Shown here piece after piece: positions 8,721 through 18,936 of a stretch of 64,000 nt of DNA. The stretch comes from Blepharisma japonicum. Its lineage: Eukaryota; Ciliophora; Heterotrichea; Heterotrichida; Blepharismidae. Location of the stretch: positions 62,001-126,000 of the forward strand of contig CATKHK010000110.1 of the NCBI GenBank assembly GCA_949751835.1, read 5' to 3'. The translations under genes were made by a program, and so were the position numbers. Position 1 is the first letter of the stretch; every line of letters starts with the position of its first letter. Below the pieces are notes generated by a model. The model searched no databases. It was not told the DNA's origin and saw only the letters and a program-made list of their open reading frames with translations.

Positions 8721-9465
8721 AAGATTTCGTTATGATGAAATAATTTCTTTAATAACGCTTTCAGCCTTTATAATTTCAATCATTTAGGCTGAAATCTTCT
8801 TTCTTAAGCTGAGTGTTTTATAATCATATGTCAATTAATATTAGTCATTAAAATTTTTACTCCAAAAAAGATCTCACAAATTTTTCTTTATTTTGCTTTG
8901 CAATTGATATTCTTCAGCACGAGTTCGGACAGTTCCATTATTAACCTAAACAGTTTTTAATATTGAAGAATTGCTTCTGGATTGAAGACATGATGGAAAG
9001 TTGGTGCTAAACTTGAAGTCGTGATATATGATTAGTGTGTATTATTTGGCTTCCTTATTCACACTTTGTTGCCAATATTTTACCTACTGAACTGAAGCTC
9101 ATTTCAGGAAATAAATAAATTTGCTATGGAAAAAATACTGGCGCATAATTATATAACAAAATTTTGATACAATGAAAAATAAATAGAAATAATACACTCA
9201 CTGGCATTCGCGATTTAATTTTAGTTAACTGGACACAAAATAATCGTTTGGGTAAACGATTTCTATAAAAGATCTATTAATTTAATTTTCTTTTCATACT
9301 TCCTCAAATTTAAAATGCTTATAATTACTATCGTAAAGCAGACCTGAATGTGCATAATTCCCGTAAACACCATAAAAAGGTTCTTAATATTTACTTAAAT
9401 ATTTTCTGCCAAAAATCCATAAATAAATGGAAGACTGAGAGAACTGTTATATAAAAAATAACTAA
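8721..9465. other. Spacer with possible orphan exon
   Basis: No complete gene is seen in this 745-bp gap. On the minus strand, 8841-8945 is open with coding-like content once TGA is Trp (VNNGTVRTRAEEYQLQSKIK...). It is preceded directly by TTTAG, as an acceptor would be, and ends in TAA. No matching 15-nt donor lies upstream. It may be a relic exon. The rest is plain AT-rich DNA. Confidence 0.25.
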
Positions 9466-10221
9466 ATGAACGAGGACGAGTTGGTTTTTATTTTCAGAAG
9501 AGCTTCAGATTACTTAGATTCTTATGACTCATTGAAGTTGCTTTGTTTAAATCATTATTTCCATCAGCACTTGCCAAGCCTTGAGTTTTATTTTTATGTT
9601 TCGAAATCAATTGTAAGCTGGATCTCAAACCTTGATCGTAATGACCCCGAAATACTCAATCATTTTGCAAAATTTTTAGAATGCAGCCCATTTACTTCTT
9701 ATGAAGATTTATACAATTGCATAAAATCATCCCAGAATATAATTAAAAACCCATGCGGAGAAAATGGGTTTGATTTTTGGGAAATATGTAAAGGAGATAA
9801 TGGGTTGCTTATCGAAGACTATCACTACTACAGAAACAAAAAAACCTTATTTAGCTGTGCTTTTAGAAAATGATGCTCTTTAACACAAACTATTTCAATT
9901 CCATCATCAGACACAAACCAATTTCTTATAATCGGATCACACGTAACAAGAAGAGACTTGAAAAGATTGGGTGATTTGGGAGCTGTGGCAAAACTTGAAG
10001 CAATAATATTTGATGAAAATCATGAAATAGTAGAAAAGTATCATACTGCTAAACTACATATTTATAAACCTATATTTTACCAGCTGAAACTAAAGTTCGA
10101 AATCCATCCTAACTATAGGGAAGTTATAATAACATTCTATGGTAAAGACAGAACCTATTGACGTGGGCATTATGGTGCAGGATTTGGATATTTATATGCA
10201 AGGCTATTTAATAATGTTTAG
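9466..10221 (+). CDS. F-box protein with FBA (F-box-associated, glycan-binding-type) domain
   Basis: Reading two TGA codons as Trp gives a 251-residue protein ending in TAG at 10221. The N-terminus (1-45) resembles an F-box (LVFIFRRASDYLDSYDSLKLL). From about 95 the FBA domain is clear: NPCGENGFDFWEI, CAFRKWCSLTQTISI (Trp from TGA), and the C-terminal VIITFYGKDRTYWRGHYGA (Trp from TGA), matching FBXO2/FBXO6/FBXO44. In those proteins the domain recruits glycoproteins to an SCF ubiquitin ligase. The Trp at the second TGA sits in the sugar-binding loop of the animal proteins (YWxGxYG), so glycan recognition is plausible here. Substrates are unknown. Confidence 0.8.
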
Positions 10222-10414
10222 TAGCATATTAAGCTATTATGCATTGTTAATTAAATATTTTTGTTTTATACTCAATTCCATATTGCTTATACAAATTATG
10301 AAAATAAAGGTAAAATTTACTTAATAATTTATATATAAAAAACAGTATAGTCTCAATAAAATTAAGCATAATTATTGTATACCTCAAAAGATTTTAAATT
10401 AAAAGGAATAAATA

Positions 10415-10777
10415 ATGGAAGGGTGGAAATATGAGCTATTTGACTGTGGTCGAAATCCTTTTATGTTTGTGTGGTCTATTTGTATGCCATGCGGATACCA
10501 CTGCATGCAATCGTGTGACGCTAAGCATGCTGAGCCTGAGAATCGATTTGCTGGACTTAGAGCGTACTCTTTAGTTTTATTTTTAGGTCCTATTGGTGCT
10601 TCATTAAACCGTTATATGCTAAGAAAGACTCTAAAGATTAAAGATAACCCAATATTGGACCTCTCACATTTTTGTATTCCCTGTTGCGCTGTGACTCAAG
10701 AATGGATGCAAGTAATGCAGTCCATGAAAGGAAATGAAGAGCTCAAAATAACACAGCTTAAAACCATAAGGTATTAG
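10415..10777 (+). CDS. PLAC8-family Cys-rich protein
   Basis: This 120-residue protein has the PLAC8 (PF04749) layout: an aromatic LFDCGRNPFMFVWSICMPCGYH start, a hydrophobic core (AYSLVLFLGPIGASLNRYML), and a second Cys motif FCIPCCAVTQEW near residue 92, matching the family CCxxCxLxQE pattern with one Cys changed. Members include plant PCR/FW2.2 membrane proteins linked to metal export or cell number, and animal cornifelin/PLAC8. It is probably membrane-associated. It ends in TAG, supporting TAG as a stop. The ATG is preceded by AT-rich DNA. It stands alone between the F-box gene and a long spacer. Confidence 0.75.
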   Translation: MEGWKYELFDCGRNPFMFVWSICMPCGYHCMQSCDAKHAEPENRFAGLRAYSLVLFLGPIGASLNRYMLRKTLKIKDNPILDLSHFCIPCCAVTQEWMQVMQSMKGNEELKITQLKTIRY

Positions 10778-11533
10778 AACTCATTTAAAGGAATTTTCTG
10801 AATTAAATCGCTTTTCTCATATAAATATGTCATTAATTTTGTTTTAAAGTCTCAAGAGCAATGATTTGTGGATAAAAATTTTTTCCAAATAATTCGCAAA
10901 ACCTTTGGAGAGTCAGTTTCCTTGCCAATAAATACATAGGTAGCCTTTTATAGTACAGTTTGTATAGAAATTCAATTAAAATAAAGCAAGATCACCTAGA
11001 GCTTTAAGTTCTGAATAGGTTTCAAAAGGAATAATATTGAAAGTAGCAGGCTTTTAATTCTCAAAAAGGGGATTTTGTCTTGCAGGCTTAAAGAAAAAGA
11101 AATATTTTAAATATAAATAACTAAATCATTGTTTGAGGAAAGAATAATACTAGTTTTGATATACGCAGCATTATCGTTGAGATACTTATATGATTATTTA
11201 ATTAGACATGCTATTATTGATTTAAGTATTAATAAAATAGAGTGAAACTGTTTTAAAAATTAAAAGAAATTTTGAGTTAAAATAAAACATAAGTTACCAA
11301 TCAGTTATGGAGACTTAATTAATAGAAATACAGAATATTATCAAATAACATAATTAAGAATAAAGAAAATATTGAATTTCTTTGATAATAATCTATGTCA
11401 AAATTCTTTATTCTGTTCTAAAGATTAATCTAATCATTTATTTCTGCATTTTTATTGACTTAAAATAAATTTTTTAATGAAATATTATTTCTGTCCTTGT
11501 AAAAATTCACAAAATCAGTTAAAAATACCAATT
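10778..11533. other. Gene-free convergent spacer
   Basis: This 756-bp AT-rich region lies between the convergent PLAC8 and SNARE genes. I find no frame longer than a few dozen codons in either code, no tRNA-like fold and no repeat. It is unusually long for a tail-to-tail gap here, where others are 30-60 bp. Confidence 0.35.
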
Positions 11534-12157
11534 TTAAAAGTAAATTAAAAGAATTACCAATACTAAAGCAAGCCCGAAGATTACACATCCAAGGCATGAA
11601 TTTGAAGTTTGTTGAATATAAGCTTCAAGCTTGGCCTTTGTCCTTTCCATAGAATTAGCATTCTTATCAACCATCTTCTCAAAATTTGTCAGCAGATTAT
11701 TGTGAACATCAAGCTCTTCTCCAATATTATCACAATACATATGCAAATTTTCACTGCTTACATATAGTTCATCAATCATTATGTCTTGATCTTTTTTAAG
11801 CTGAATCTGCATTTCAAACGGTGAAGTTTTCGCTGGAGGCTTTTCTTCAGATTTAATCTTGACAATATGATCATTGAATTTCAAATCATATTTTTCATAC
11901 TCTTTTTGCAGCTCATTAATAGTAACTTTTCTTTTTTCCAGCTCTGTTTGGTTTCTACATATACTTTACATCGTTGTGGAATTTAAAAAAGCATTTAAAG
12001 AATCCAATTCTATCGCAAGTTCAGCCAGCTTTTTCGTAATCCTCGCTTTGACTTTTTTCTGGAAAAGTTCTGAAGATCGGTCATATTCTCGTGAGTCAGA
12101 CTCCAAGGCTCTCAGAAGTGATTTGATTTTTTCTGTTTTCTTGGGGAACTCTGACAT
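11534..12157 (-). CDS. Qc-type SNARE (syntaxin-6/8-like), one 15-nt intron
   Basis: A 15-nt intron GT...TAG at 11955-11969 joins two exons into a 202-residue protein. The N-terminal half is a helical bundle (KTEKIKSLLRALESDSREYD...). Residues from about 120 form a SNARE motif (QIQLKKDQDIMIDELYVSS, IGEELDVHNNLLTNFEKMVDK), and the C-terminus is a tail anchor (CLGCVIFGLALVLVILLIYF). Such proteins drive fusion in the Golgi-endosome system. In aligned syntaxin 6 and 8 the ionic zero layer is Gln (GGELEEQ, GNELDEQ); here His (CAC) occupies that place. The three Cys around the anchor may be palmitoylated. Confidence 0.85.
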
Positions 12158-12198
12158 GTATTATTAAACTATTTTTAATATGAATTTTATTATGCGTT

Positions 12199-13416
12199 TT
12201 AATGATGGTGATGATGAGGATGATGGTCAAACAAGTTCTTGGCGATTGTATGCCGCATAATCTCATTAGTCCCTTCCACTATTTTCAAGACCCTCAGTTC
12301 TCTATACATCCTTTCCATACCATACTCCCTTAATAGCCCATATCCTCCGAACATCTGTAAACAGTCATCCACGATTTGTGCACAGTCGTCAGTCGCAATT
12401 AATTTTGCAATTGAGGCAAAAATATGCTTATTTTGGATAGGCTGGTCCATCAGCTGAGCACAGGCTCGGGTTGTCATTCTTGCAGATGTTAATCTTGATA
12501 AAGCTTCTGCCATTTTGAACCTGAGGTATTGGAAGTCTTTTAAATGTTTGCCGAACTGTTTTCTTTCTCCCATATAATTAGAAGCTTTTTCGAGTGCGTA
12601 CCAAGCCCCTCCTATTGCACAGCTAGAAATGGTTAATCTGCCTCCTTCAAGGCCTCTCATAGCGATTTTCATTCCTTGTCCAATTTCTCCTAATAAATTT
12701 CCCTTTGGGATTTTACAGTTATCAAAATTCACAAGTCTTGTGGGCTGAGTCCTCCAGCCAAGCTTATCTTCTTTTTTACCAAAACTGAGTCCTGGGGTGT
12801 CTTTTTCTACAATAAAGCAAGAAATTTCTTTTGGCCCGGTTCTTGTCATGACAAAATATAGGTGGCTTTCTCCACCTCCACTGATAAACATTTTTGAGCC
12901 ATTAAGGACATAGTCATTTCCTTCAAGTTTTGCAGTTGTTGACATAGCTCCAGCGTCAGAGCCAGAATTTGGCTCAGTTAAGCAGTAGCTTGTAAATAAG
13001 TCAAAGCTTGAGACCCCTGGCTGCCATTTGGAGCGCTGTTCTTCATTTCCAAAAACATCGAGAAGGCCATTACACATATTGTGGATGCTGATATAAGAGG
13101 CTGTGCTTATGCAGCCAGTGGACAAGGCTTCTAGAATAATGCTTGCTTCGAGCTTTCCTAGGCCTGTACCTCCATGTTTGTCACTGCAATAGATTCCTCC
13201 AAAGCCAAGATTCCCAGCCATTTTGATAACATCGATAGGAAAGTGATCGGTCTTGTCCCATTCATTAGCAAAAGGCTCCATGTGCTCTTTAGCGAATTGG
13301 AGAGCAGTCTCTTGAAATGCGAGCTGATCTTCGGTTAGATTAAAATTTCCAGCTAAAACGCTGCTGATTGGGCGAGATAAAATTCTTGTGCATAGATTTA
13401 AAGATCTGGCCAACAT
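12199..13416 (-). CDS. ACAD8: Isobutyryl-CoA dehydrogenase (ACAD8-type), mitochondrial
   Basis: This 405-residue acyl-CoA dehydrogenase is closest to human ACAD8 in motif detail: GNLGFGGIYCSDKHGGTGL, CISTASYISIHNMCNGLLD, CLTEPNSGSDAG (FAD loop), KKEDKLGWRTQPTR, MFGGYGLLREYGMERMYR, and the catalytic Glu in IVEGTNEIMRH. It oxidises isobutyryl-CoA to methacrylyl-CoA in valine breakdown, passing electrons to ETF. The first 25 residues (MLARSLNLCTRILSRPISSV) are basic, Ser-rich and lack acids, a mitochondrial presequence. The natural C-terminus is a His run, FDHHPHHHHH. The gene starts at the ATG at 13416; the SNARE start at 12157 is 41 bp beyond its stop. Confidence 0.93.
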   Translation of the reverse strand: MLARSLNLCTRILSRPISSVLAGNFNLTEDQLAFQETALQFAKEHMEPFANEWDKTDHFPIDVIKMAGNLGFGGIYCSDKHGGTGLGKLEASIILEALSTGCISTASYISIHNMCNGLLDVFGNEEQRSKWQPGVSSFDLFTSYCLTEPNSGSDAGAMSTTAKLEGNDYVLNGSKMFISGGGESHLYFVMTRTGPKEISCFIVEKDTPGLSFGKKEDKLGWRTQPTRLVNFDNCKIPKGNLLGEIGQGMKIAMRGLEGGRLTISSCAIGGAWYALEKASNYMGERKQFGKHLKDFQYLRFKMAEALSRLTSARMTTRACAQLMDQPIQNKHIFASIAKLIATDDCAQIVDDCLQMFGGYGLLREYGMERMYRELRVLKIVEGTNEIMRHTIAKNLFDHHPHHHHH

Positions 13417-13783
13417 TTTTATTGCAATTTAATGGAGAGTAAGCGTAAAATTGGTGGCTTACTTGTATTACTGAATAAATGTAAAATATAGCTGATTTAT
13501 TGATATTATATATTGATCGCTGAGTGTGAATTTATAAAGGGATATTTTTAAATAATAAAAAATTTTTATTATTTTTAATCAGTAATAGAAAAGATTGTTG
13601 AATATTCAAACAATTAATAACCTATTAGGAGTTTTTATATACTTATATAGAGCATATCCCAGACATTCATAAGTTTCTCTTTTAGCCAATATCCTTCAAT
13701 CCTTCTATGCAGCCCCTCTTATGTCATTTCATATCTAATTATTATTTCATCTAAAACGACCTAATGATTAGACAATTTAAAAT
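13417..13783. promoter_or_regulatory. Divergent promoter region
   Basis: This 367-bp spacer lies between the divergent ACAD8 (minus) and RCC1 (plus) starts. It is AT-rich, with a pyrimidine-rich strip at about 13670-13760 before the RCC1 start. No specific element is recognised. Confidence 0.4.
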
Positions 13784-16051
13784 ATGGAAACACAGTCTCT
13801 TCGTTCAAGTGAAGTTTCAACCGATTCTCCATCTGCCTATCAGCTTACAAGATCTCAAGAATACTCCGGCCTGACCCCTATTTCTTCTTTTTCATCTAAA
13901 TTTTCATCCTTCACAAATGATGCGTTGTATCGATACCCAATTCTAGATGCTGAATATCTGACTTCAGCAAATAGCAACCATCGAGCTCTATTACTTACAA
14001 ATAAGCTTACCTTTGCAGATAGGATTAATATCAAAAAGAACCTAGAATATCTAAGCTCATCCAGTCCTTTTAGCAAAGGGAGTGAAGACAGTCATGGAAT
14101 TAGCACTCAAGAAAGTCAAGTAACTTTTACATAGATAAATGAAGTCCCAGTTAACTCTATTGAAGTTAGTAACTCTATAAGCCTTTCAGTCCCATCAAAA
14201 ATTTCGAATTCAGATGAATTTTCAGGCAGAAATTCGTTAAATTGTAGGCTTTTTGAGAGCAGTCAGATTAATCCTGAAACTGACCAAGAAATAGAAAAGC
14301 CAGTAATTGATAACGCGGATAAAGAAATGATATTACAAATACAAAGGAATTTTCATGCAAGGGTAAATGATGAAAGATTTTACCAATCTATAACGCCTGC
14401 AAGTTCTTATAATTCAATCATTTCAAAGTCAAACTTAAAATTAACCCCCAGAGGATCCACTAATGAAATTATTGCAGAAAAATCCAGTGGAGAAAGTGAT
14501 ATTTTTCAAGGAAAACTGCAAGATACAAGTGACATTGAGTGAGAACCAAACATGTTTAATGATTTTAAGAAAAATTTTGAATTGGCACCATATGATCGAT
14601 TAAGTGGAAGTTTTGGAGACGAAAAACAGAATGAAGACTTAACGATGTCTTTAGCTGAAGAAGGCACGGCTCATCCTCTTCAAATTTATGTATCTAGTTC
14701 TTCTGCATCAAAAAACATTATGATTGCTCAGCATTTTAAGCCTTCTTTGATAAAGCTGGAGCCAAAAGTGCTAGAAAGCCTAGCAATATCAATTTCTTCA
14801 TGGTCAGAAATAAGCTCTTTTGCATTGCCAGCTGTAACTGGCTGCAACCCATATTCCCCTATTATGAGAAAAATCGCTATCTGTGCCCAAGCGAATAATT
14901 TTGAAGACCAAACAGGCTATTCTGCACTATTAGAACTCCTTGCCAGTGTCTGCTGCTCAGGCTTCAACTCAGCATTACAGCTTGAATACTCCAATATTGA
15001 TGCCCAAAACAAAGCCTTAGCCAACAATTCCTCCTTCAGGCCTTCTCTTTTGTCAGAAAAAGTCTTACAAAGTATCTCGAAATCGTCAGTTTCCTGAATT
15101 TCATGCGGATATGAGCATTGTGTATTGGTCACAAATGAAGGAAAAGTTATGACTTGGGGCTATGGAGCGTCTGGGTGTCTAGGGCATGGCAATTTACACT
15201 CGCATAGTTTTCCTAGACAAGTGAAAGCATTAGCGAGAGAAAGTGTAGTGTATTTAGAATGTGGAGGGTATCATACAGTAGCTGTAACGAGTAATGGAGC
15301 TGTTTATTCGTGGGGGAGAGGAGATGTGTACCAGCTTGGAATTCCGTTTAGGGAGCTTTGCAAAGACGAAACTGGATATGTCTCTCTTGTCCCGGTGAAA
15401 ATTAATTACTTTTCAGAAAGGAATATCATTATAAAAGCTATAGCATGTGGAGAAGCCCACACTTTAGCATTAGACACCAATGGCAAAGTATTTGCATTTG
15501 GATGGGGAGAGGATGGCCAATTAGGAATCTCTCGAGATGAACTTACTAATCAATCAATGAGCAAAGAAATCACCTTGATTTCTGCTTTGGATTCATTAAA
15601 CATAGTAAAAATCTCTGCGGGGTCCATTTTTTCTGCTTGTTTAACTGAAACTGGACAAGTTCTTGTCTGGGGAAATGGAGAGCAGGGACAACTAGGCCAA
15701 GGTAGCGCTGAAACAAATTCAGATCACCCTATAAGAGTAGAACCCCTCAAAGAAGAAGTAATAATCGACGTCATCTGTGGCGAAAATCACGTCTTAGCCC
15801 TTGCTGACAACGGTAAACTCTATGGCTGGGGTCTTGGCAAAGCTGGTATGTTTTCATCCTCCCTTGAACAAAAATTCTCAACTGGAACTGGTCTAGTCTG
15901 TTTTAAGCCAAAATTACTCAGCGAAGCTGATATAAATCAGCATTTTGTGGTAGACTCAGAATATTCCGCACCTTTATTAATCCCAAAGAAAAATGAACAC
16001 TCCTTCCTCTCTGCTGTGGCTGAAAAACTCCAAAAGCTCCAACTTTCTTAA
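13784..16051 (+). CDS. RCC1-repeat protein, one 15-nt intron, two TGA-Trp codons
   Basis: The gene is continuous over 750 residues once a 15-nt intron (14120-14134, GT...TAG) is removed and TGA at about 14540 and 15095 is read as Trp. The first 330 residues are Ser/Thr-rich and look disordered. Five RCC1-type blades follow from about 430: CGYEHCVLVTNEGKVMTW, CGGYHTVAVTSNGAVYSW, CGEAHTLALDTNGKVFAF, SACLTETGQVLVW and CGENHVLALADNGKLYGW, each ending in GxGxxGxLG-like turns. Five blades would need two more, possibly degenerate, to close a propeller. RCC1 folds act as GTPase exchange factors or protein scaffolds; nothing here identifies the partner. The Ser-rich head may be a phosphorylation region. 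Confidence 0.85.
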
Positions 16052-16276
16052 TAATTTTATAGGTATGTATTTTTGTATATAATAATATGTAGAAGAACGC
16101 GGCACAGCAAAATAATAAATAATGCTGGAATAAGTCTCTTCTTTGCTATTGCAGTAATACTTGTAAGCATCCAGGTGAAGAGCTTACCCTTGATCCTGCC
16201 ATTAATTTTTATTATTATTGCATATAAATGACGATTTTAGGGAATTCATTAAGGCAAAGGTAAATATAAATAATAA

Positions 16277-17050
16277 ATGGCTCGTGCAAGAGAAGCTATA
16301 GATTTGTTGATTAAAAAGCTGGAAAATCAGTTAGGAGTGACTGAAGCAACGCTAACCGAAAATTTACAATCTCCAGATGAGAAAAACCTACAAAGTTCAG
16401 CTGTAGAGGTGTCTCAAGCAGCTCCAAAAGAAGAACAAAAGGCTGAAGAAACTCCTAAGACTGAGGAAACTAAAACAGCTTCAGAAACAACAGAATCTAA
16501 AGCCTCTTCTCACCATGAAGAAGAAATTAAGGTCAACCTTGCTGATGCTCCACTCAACTTATTCAACCAAATTGATATAAGAGTAGGAAGGATTGTGGAA
16601 TGCTGGAAACACCCAAGCAGCGAGGCTCTTTATTGTGAAAAAATCGACCTCGGTGAAGGAAGTCCTAGAGAAATCGGAAGTGGGCTACAAAAACACATCC
16701 CAATTGAAGATATGAGCGGACTTGTCCTTGTCTGTGCAAATTTAAAGCCAAGAAAACTTGCTGGGTTTAACTCAAATGGAATGGTTTTCGCTTTGCATAC
16801 TCCAACAGGCTTTGAGCTAGTCAGACCACCAGTAGGCTCTGTTGTAGGGGAAAGAGTAGGAATAGAAAATATTCGCGCTGCTTCAAATGAGCCAATCTTA
16901 GCTGCTTTGAATCCTAAGAAAAAAATTCTCGAGCAATGCACTCCATATCTCCAAACTGATGGAGAAGGCTTTGCTAGTTTTGGACTGAATAAACTCGTTA
17001 CAAGTGCTGGAGTAATTCCAAGCAAGCATCCGAATGGGCACATATCTTAA
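16277..17050 (+). CDS. tRNA-binding-domain protein (AIMP1/Arc1/EMAP-II type)
   Basis: This 257-residue protein has an N-terminal helical, acidic linker (MARAREAIDLLIKKLENQLG then many Glu, Lys, Thr) and a C-terminal tRNA-binding OB fold with EMAP-II-like extension (about 90-257): IDIRVGRIVECWKHPSSEALY, REIGSGLQKHIPIEDM, VLVCANLKPRKLAGFNSNGM. This is the arrangement of AIMP1/p43 and yeast Arc1p, which bring tRNA to aminoacyl-tRNA synthetases. The N-terminal part is much shorter than the Arc1p GST-like domain, and a Leu-heptad start suggests a helix-mediated contact as in AIMP1. The start at 16277 is the first ATG in frame. The Lunapark-like gene starts 58 bp downstream. Confidence 0.88.
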   Translation: MARAREAIDLLIKKLENQLGVTEATLTENLQSPDEKNLQSSAVEVSQAAPKEEQKAEETPKTEETKTASETTESKASSHHEEEIKVNLADAPLNLFNQIDIRVGRIVECWKHPSSEALYCEKIDLGEGSPREIGSGLQKHIPIEDMSGLVLVCANLKPRKLAGFNSNGMVFALHTPTGFELVRPPVGSVVGERVGIENIRAASNEPILAALNPKKKILEQCTPYLQTDGEGFASFGLNKLVTSAGVIPSKHPNGHIS

Positions 17051-17108
17051 TTAATTATTTAGGTGATTTGGTATTTTCATTAACATTTTTTATTATTTTT
17101 ATCTAGAA

Positions 17109-17759
17109 ATGGATTTCGATCTTTGCTACTACATAGCTCCTGTTGCATTGGCATTAGGAGTTCTCATAGGGAGATTCACTCATAAGAGAACAGGACTTAA
17201 AGAATACAACAGCATCCTATCAAGCTTAAACGAAAGTGCTCAAGAAGCAGCCAAAAGGAAGCTTAAATACAGCATCTACTGCTCCCGGCTCCAATTGTTT
17301 TCCAGATTCCTCCTAGCTGCCTACATCATAACAGGCTTCCTTATTCTCTATCACCACGACATCAATATTTTACTAGACAACTATATTTATTCTATATCTG
17401 CCCTACTTATCCTCATAAGCTTTTATGCCTCAACATTTGGTACTTATTGGGTAGTTCAAGATAGTGAAAAAAAGATTGAGCTTTATAAGCAAAAAATCCT
17501 ATCAAGCAAAAGCCAATTAATTAAGGATCTCGGTCAGGAAGTCATTGAGGCGATTAAGGAAAACGAAACTTGTAACACAAAATGCAAAGAAAAAACAGCA
17601 AAGCTTGAAAAAGACTTGAGTAAACACATACAGTTTATTAAGGATTTAGCAGGGTTTCAGTGGTGTGACGGATGCGCACAACAGGTTGCGTGCACAGGAG
17701 GGTGTGGAGGGAAATTTTTTGCGTTCACAAAGAAGAAGCTAATGGATCTAAAGCTATAA
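17109..17759 (+). CDS. Two-/three-helix membrane protein, Lunapark-like
   Basis: This 216-residue protein has an N-terminal hydrophobic stretch (YYIAPVALALGVLIG), a coiled segment, two closely spaced membrane helices (about 70-122: LLAAYIITGFLILY and ISALLILISFYASTFG), a second coiled coil (EKKIELYKQKILSSKSQLIKD) and a C-terminal Cys cluster, CDGCAQQVACTGGCGG, that could bind zinc. Coil, paired helices, coil and then a zinc-type motif is the order of Lunapark, the ER three-way-junction protein, but the Cys motif is much more compressed than in Lunapark and the N-terminal hydrophobic stretch is extra. I offer the family only tentatively. Confidence 0.5.
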   Translation: MDFDLCYYIAPVALALGVLIGRFTHKRTGLKEYNSILSSLNESAQEAAKRKLKYSIYCSRLQLFSRFLLAAYIITGFLILYHHDINILLDNYIYSISALLILISFYASTFGTYWVVQDSEKKIELYKQKILSSKSQLIKDLGQEVIEAIKENETCNTKCKEKTAKLEKDLSKHIQFIKDLAGFQWCDGCAQQVACTGGCGGKFFAFTKKKLMDLKL

Positions 17760-17952
17760 GTTAAAGTATGTCGGGCTTCATCAGATATTTACAATTTAAT
17801 GAGAGTTTTAAGTAATCGATTACATAATTTTATATTAACTTATATAGAAATTGGATTTTGTAGAATTCAGATTGTGGGATTTTAAAGGTATTTTTAAAAA
17901 AATGAATTAAGATGAATATCAAAGTTATTTTAAAAAAAATAAAATTAATACA

Positions 17953-18936
17953 CTAATCAGATTCTTCAGATAGCACAACACCGTGGGGATATGGAGTTGC
18001 TAACATGATAGATCTATAAGGCTTTGCAGCGCTAAACTCTTGAGGGCACATCACAATCATTGGTTTCTCTTCTGAATTCGGAATATTAAATCCCAAAGGC
18101 AGTCTCGCCGACATCAGCGGAGGCGGCCTCTGATCTTCAGACTCATCCTGATAAATTGACAAGAAAAACAGCTGCCCTCGATTCTTCGCTCTAAAAATCA
18201 TTATAATAATCATAATTCCTAAGCTCTCACTAATTTCATCAGGAATTGTAATAAAATCTGATTGTCTCAATGTATTTTCCCCTATAATCAAATCCCCTAT
18301 TTCTACTGCTAAAAACAAGCTCAGCTGTATCACAAAAAACAAATGCAAAATCAGCAAGTAAAATTTCAGCATATTGATTTTCACTGCATAAGAAGCCAAA
18401 AGTTCAGGCAAATTTGTGTTTCTCAGAATACTGAACCTTCACTGAAGATTTTTTATGTTGGCAAGTGTGTATTTTACATCGAGATAGAAAAATAAAAACA
18501 ATATAGCGATCAAGGCAAAAGACAATTCCATTTGTTGTATCATATAAGCACTGAAACCTAGGTAAGAAGATCCCATTGTAATAGCTACAACAGTGACTTC
18601 TGTTCTGTCGAGAAGTTCTCGGGTAATGCAAAAACCTTTGCTAATTAAAATAAGAGATGTGTAGAGGAAAGTGTTGTAAAGCGTATATGTAGACGTGTAG
18701 CCTAAGCCTCAGTATGGATACCACCCAGTTGCGTCTCTGCAAGAAAAAGCAAGAAGAGCAGCAAATTCACTATTCATCATTTTGAAAAGAACTATAAAAG
18801 TTAGGATTTTGTGAAGTGGTTTTATGTGCTGTCTATTGATGAAATAAGTGTAAGTCATTCAGATAATGAAATAAAGCGTCCAGACTCCTCCAATAACTGC
18901 ATAAAATATCGCTTTAACTAAGTCATTTTCACACAT
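17953..18936 (-). CDS. Seven-TM GOST-like (GPR107/GPR180-type) membrane protein
   Basis: A continuous 327-residue frame appears from the ATG at 18936 to TAG at 17953 when three TGA codons are read as Trp. It has seven hydrophobic segments (starting around residues 9, 44, 77, 115, 142, 194 and 237) and a charged, Pro-rich cytosolic tail. Segment 3 and what follows (TSLILISKGFCITRELLDRT) match the conserved 'llxxakGwxixrxxl' of GOST-fold 7TM proteins, which work in Golgi and secretory transport or as orphan receptors. The usual lumenal GOLD-like ectodomain is missing: the protein begins MCENDLVKAIF directly at helix 1. Upstream DNA shows no further exon. Confidence 0.6.

Noticed and set aside
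10219-10221. TAG as a Gln codon
   Set aside because: Reading through TAG here and at 10775 or 17953 extends proteins past complete domains into AT-rich spacer with stops soon after, so TAG is a stop.
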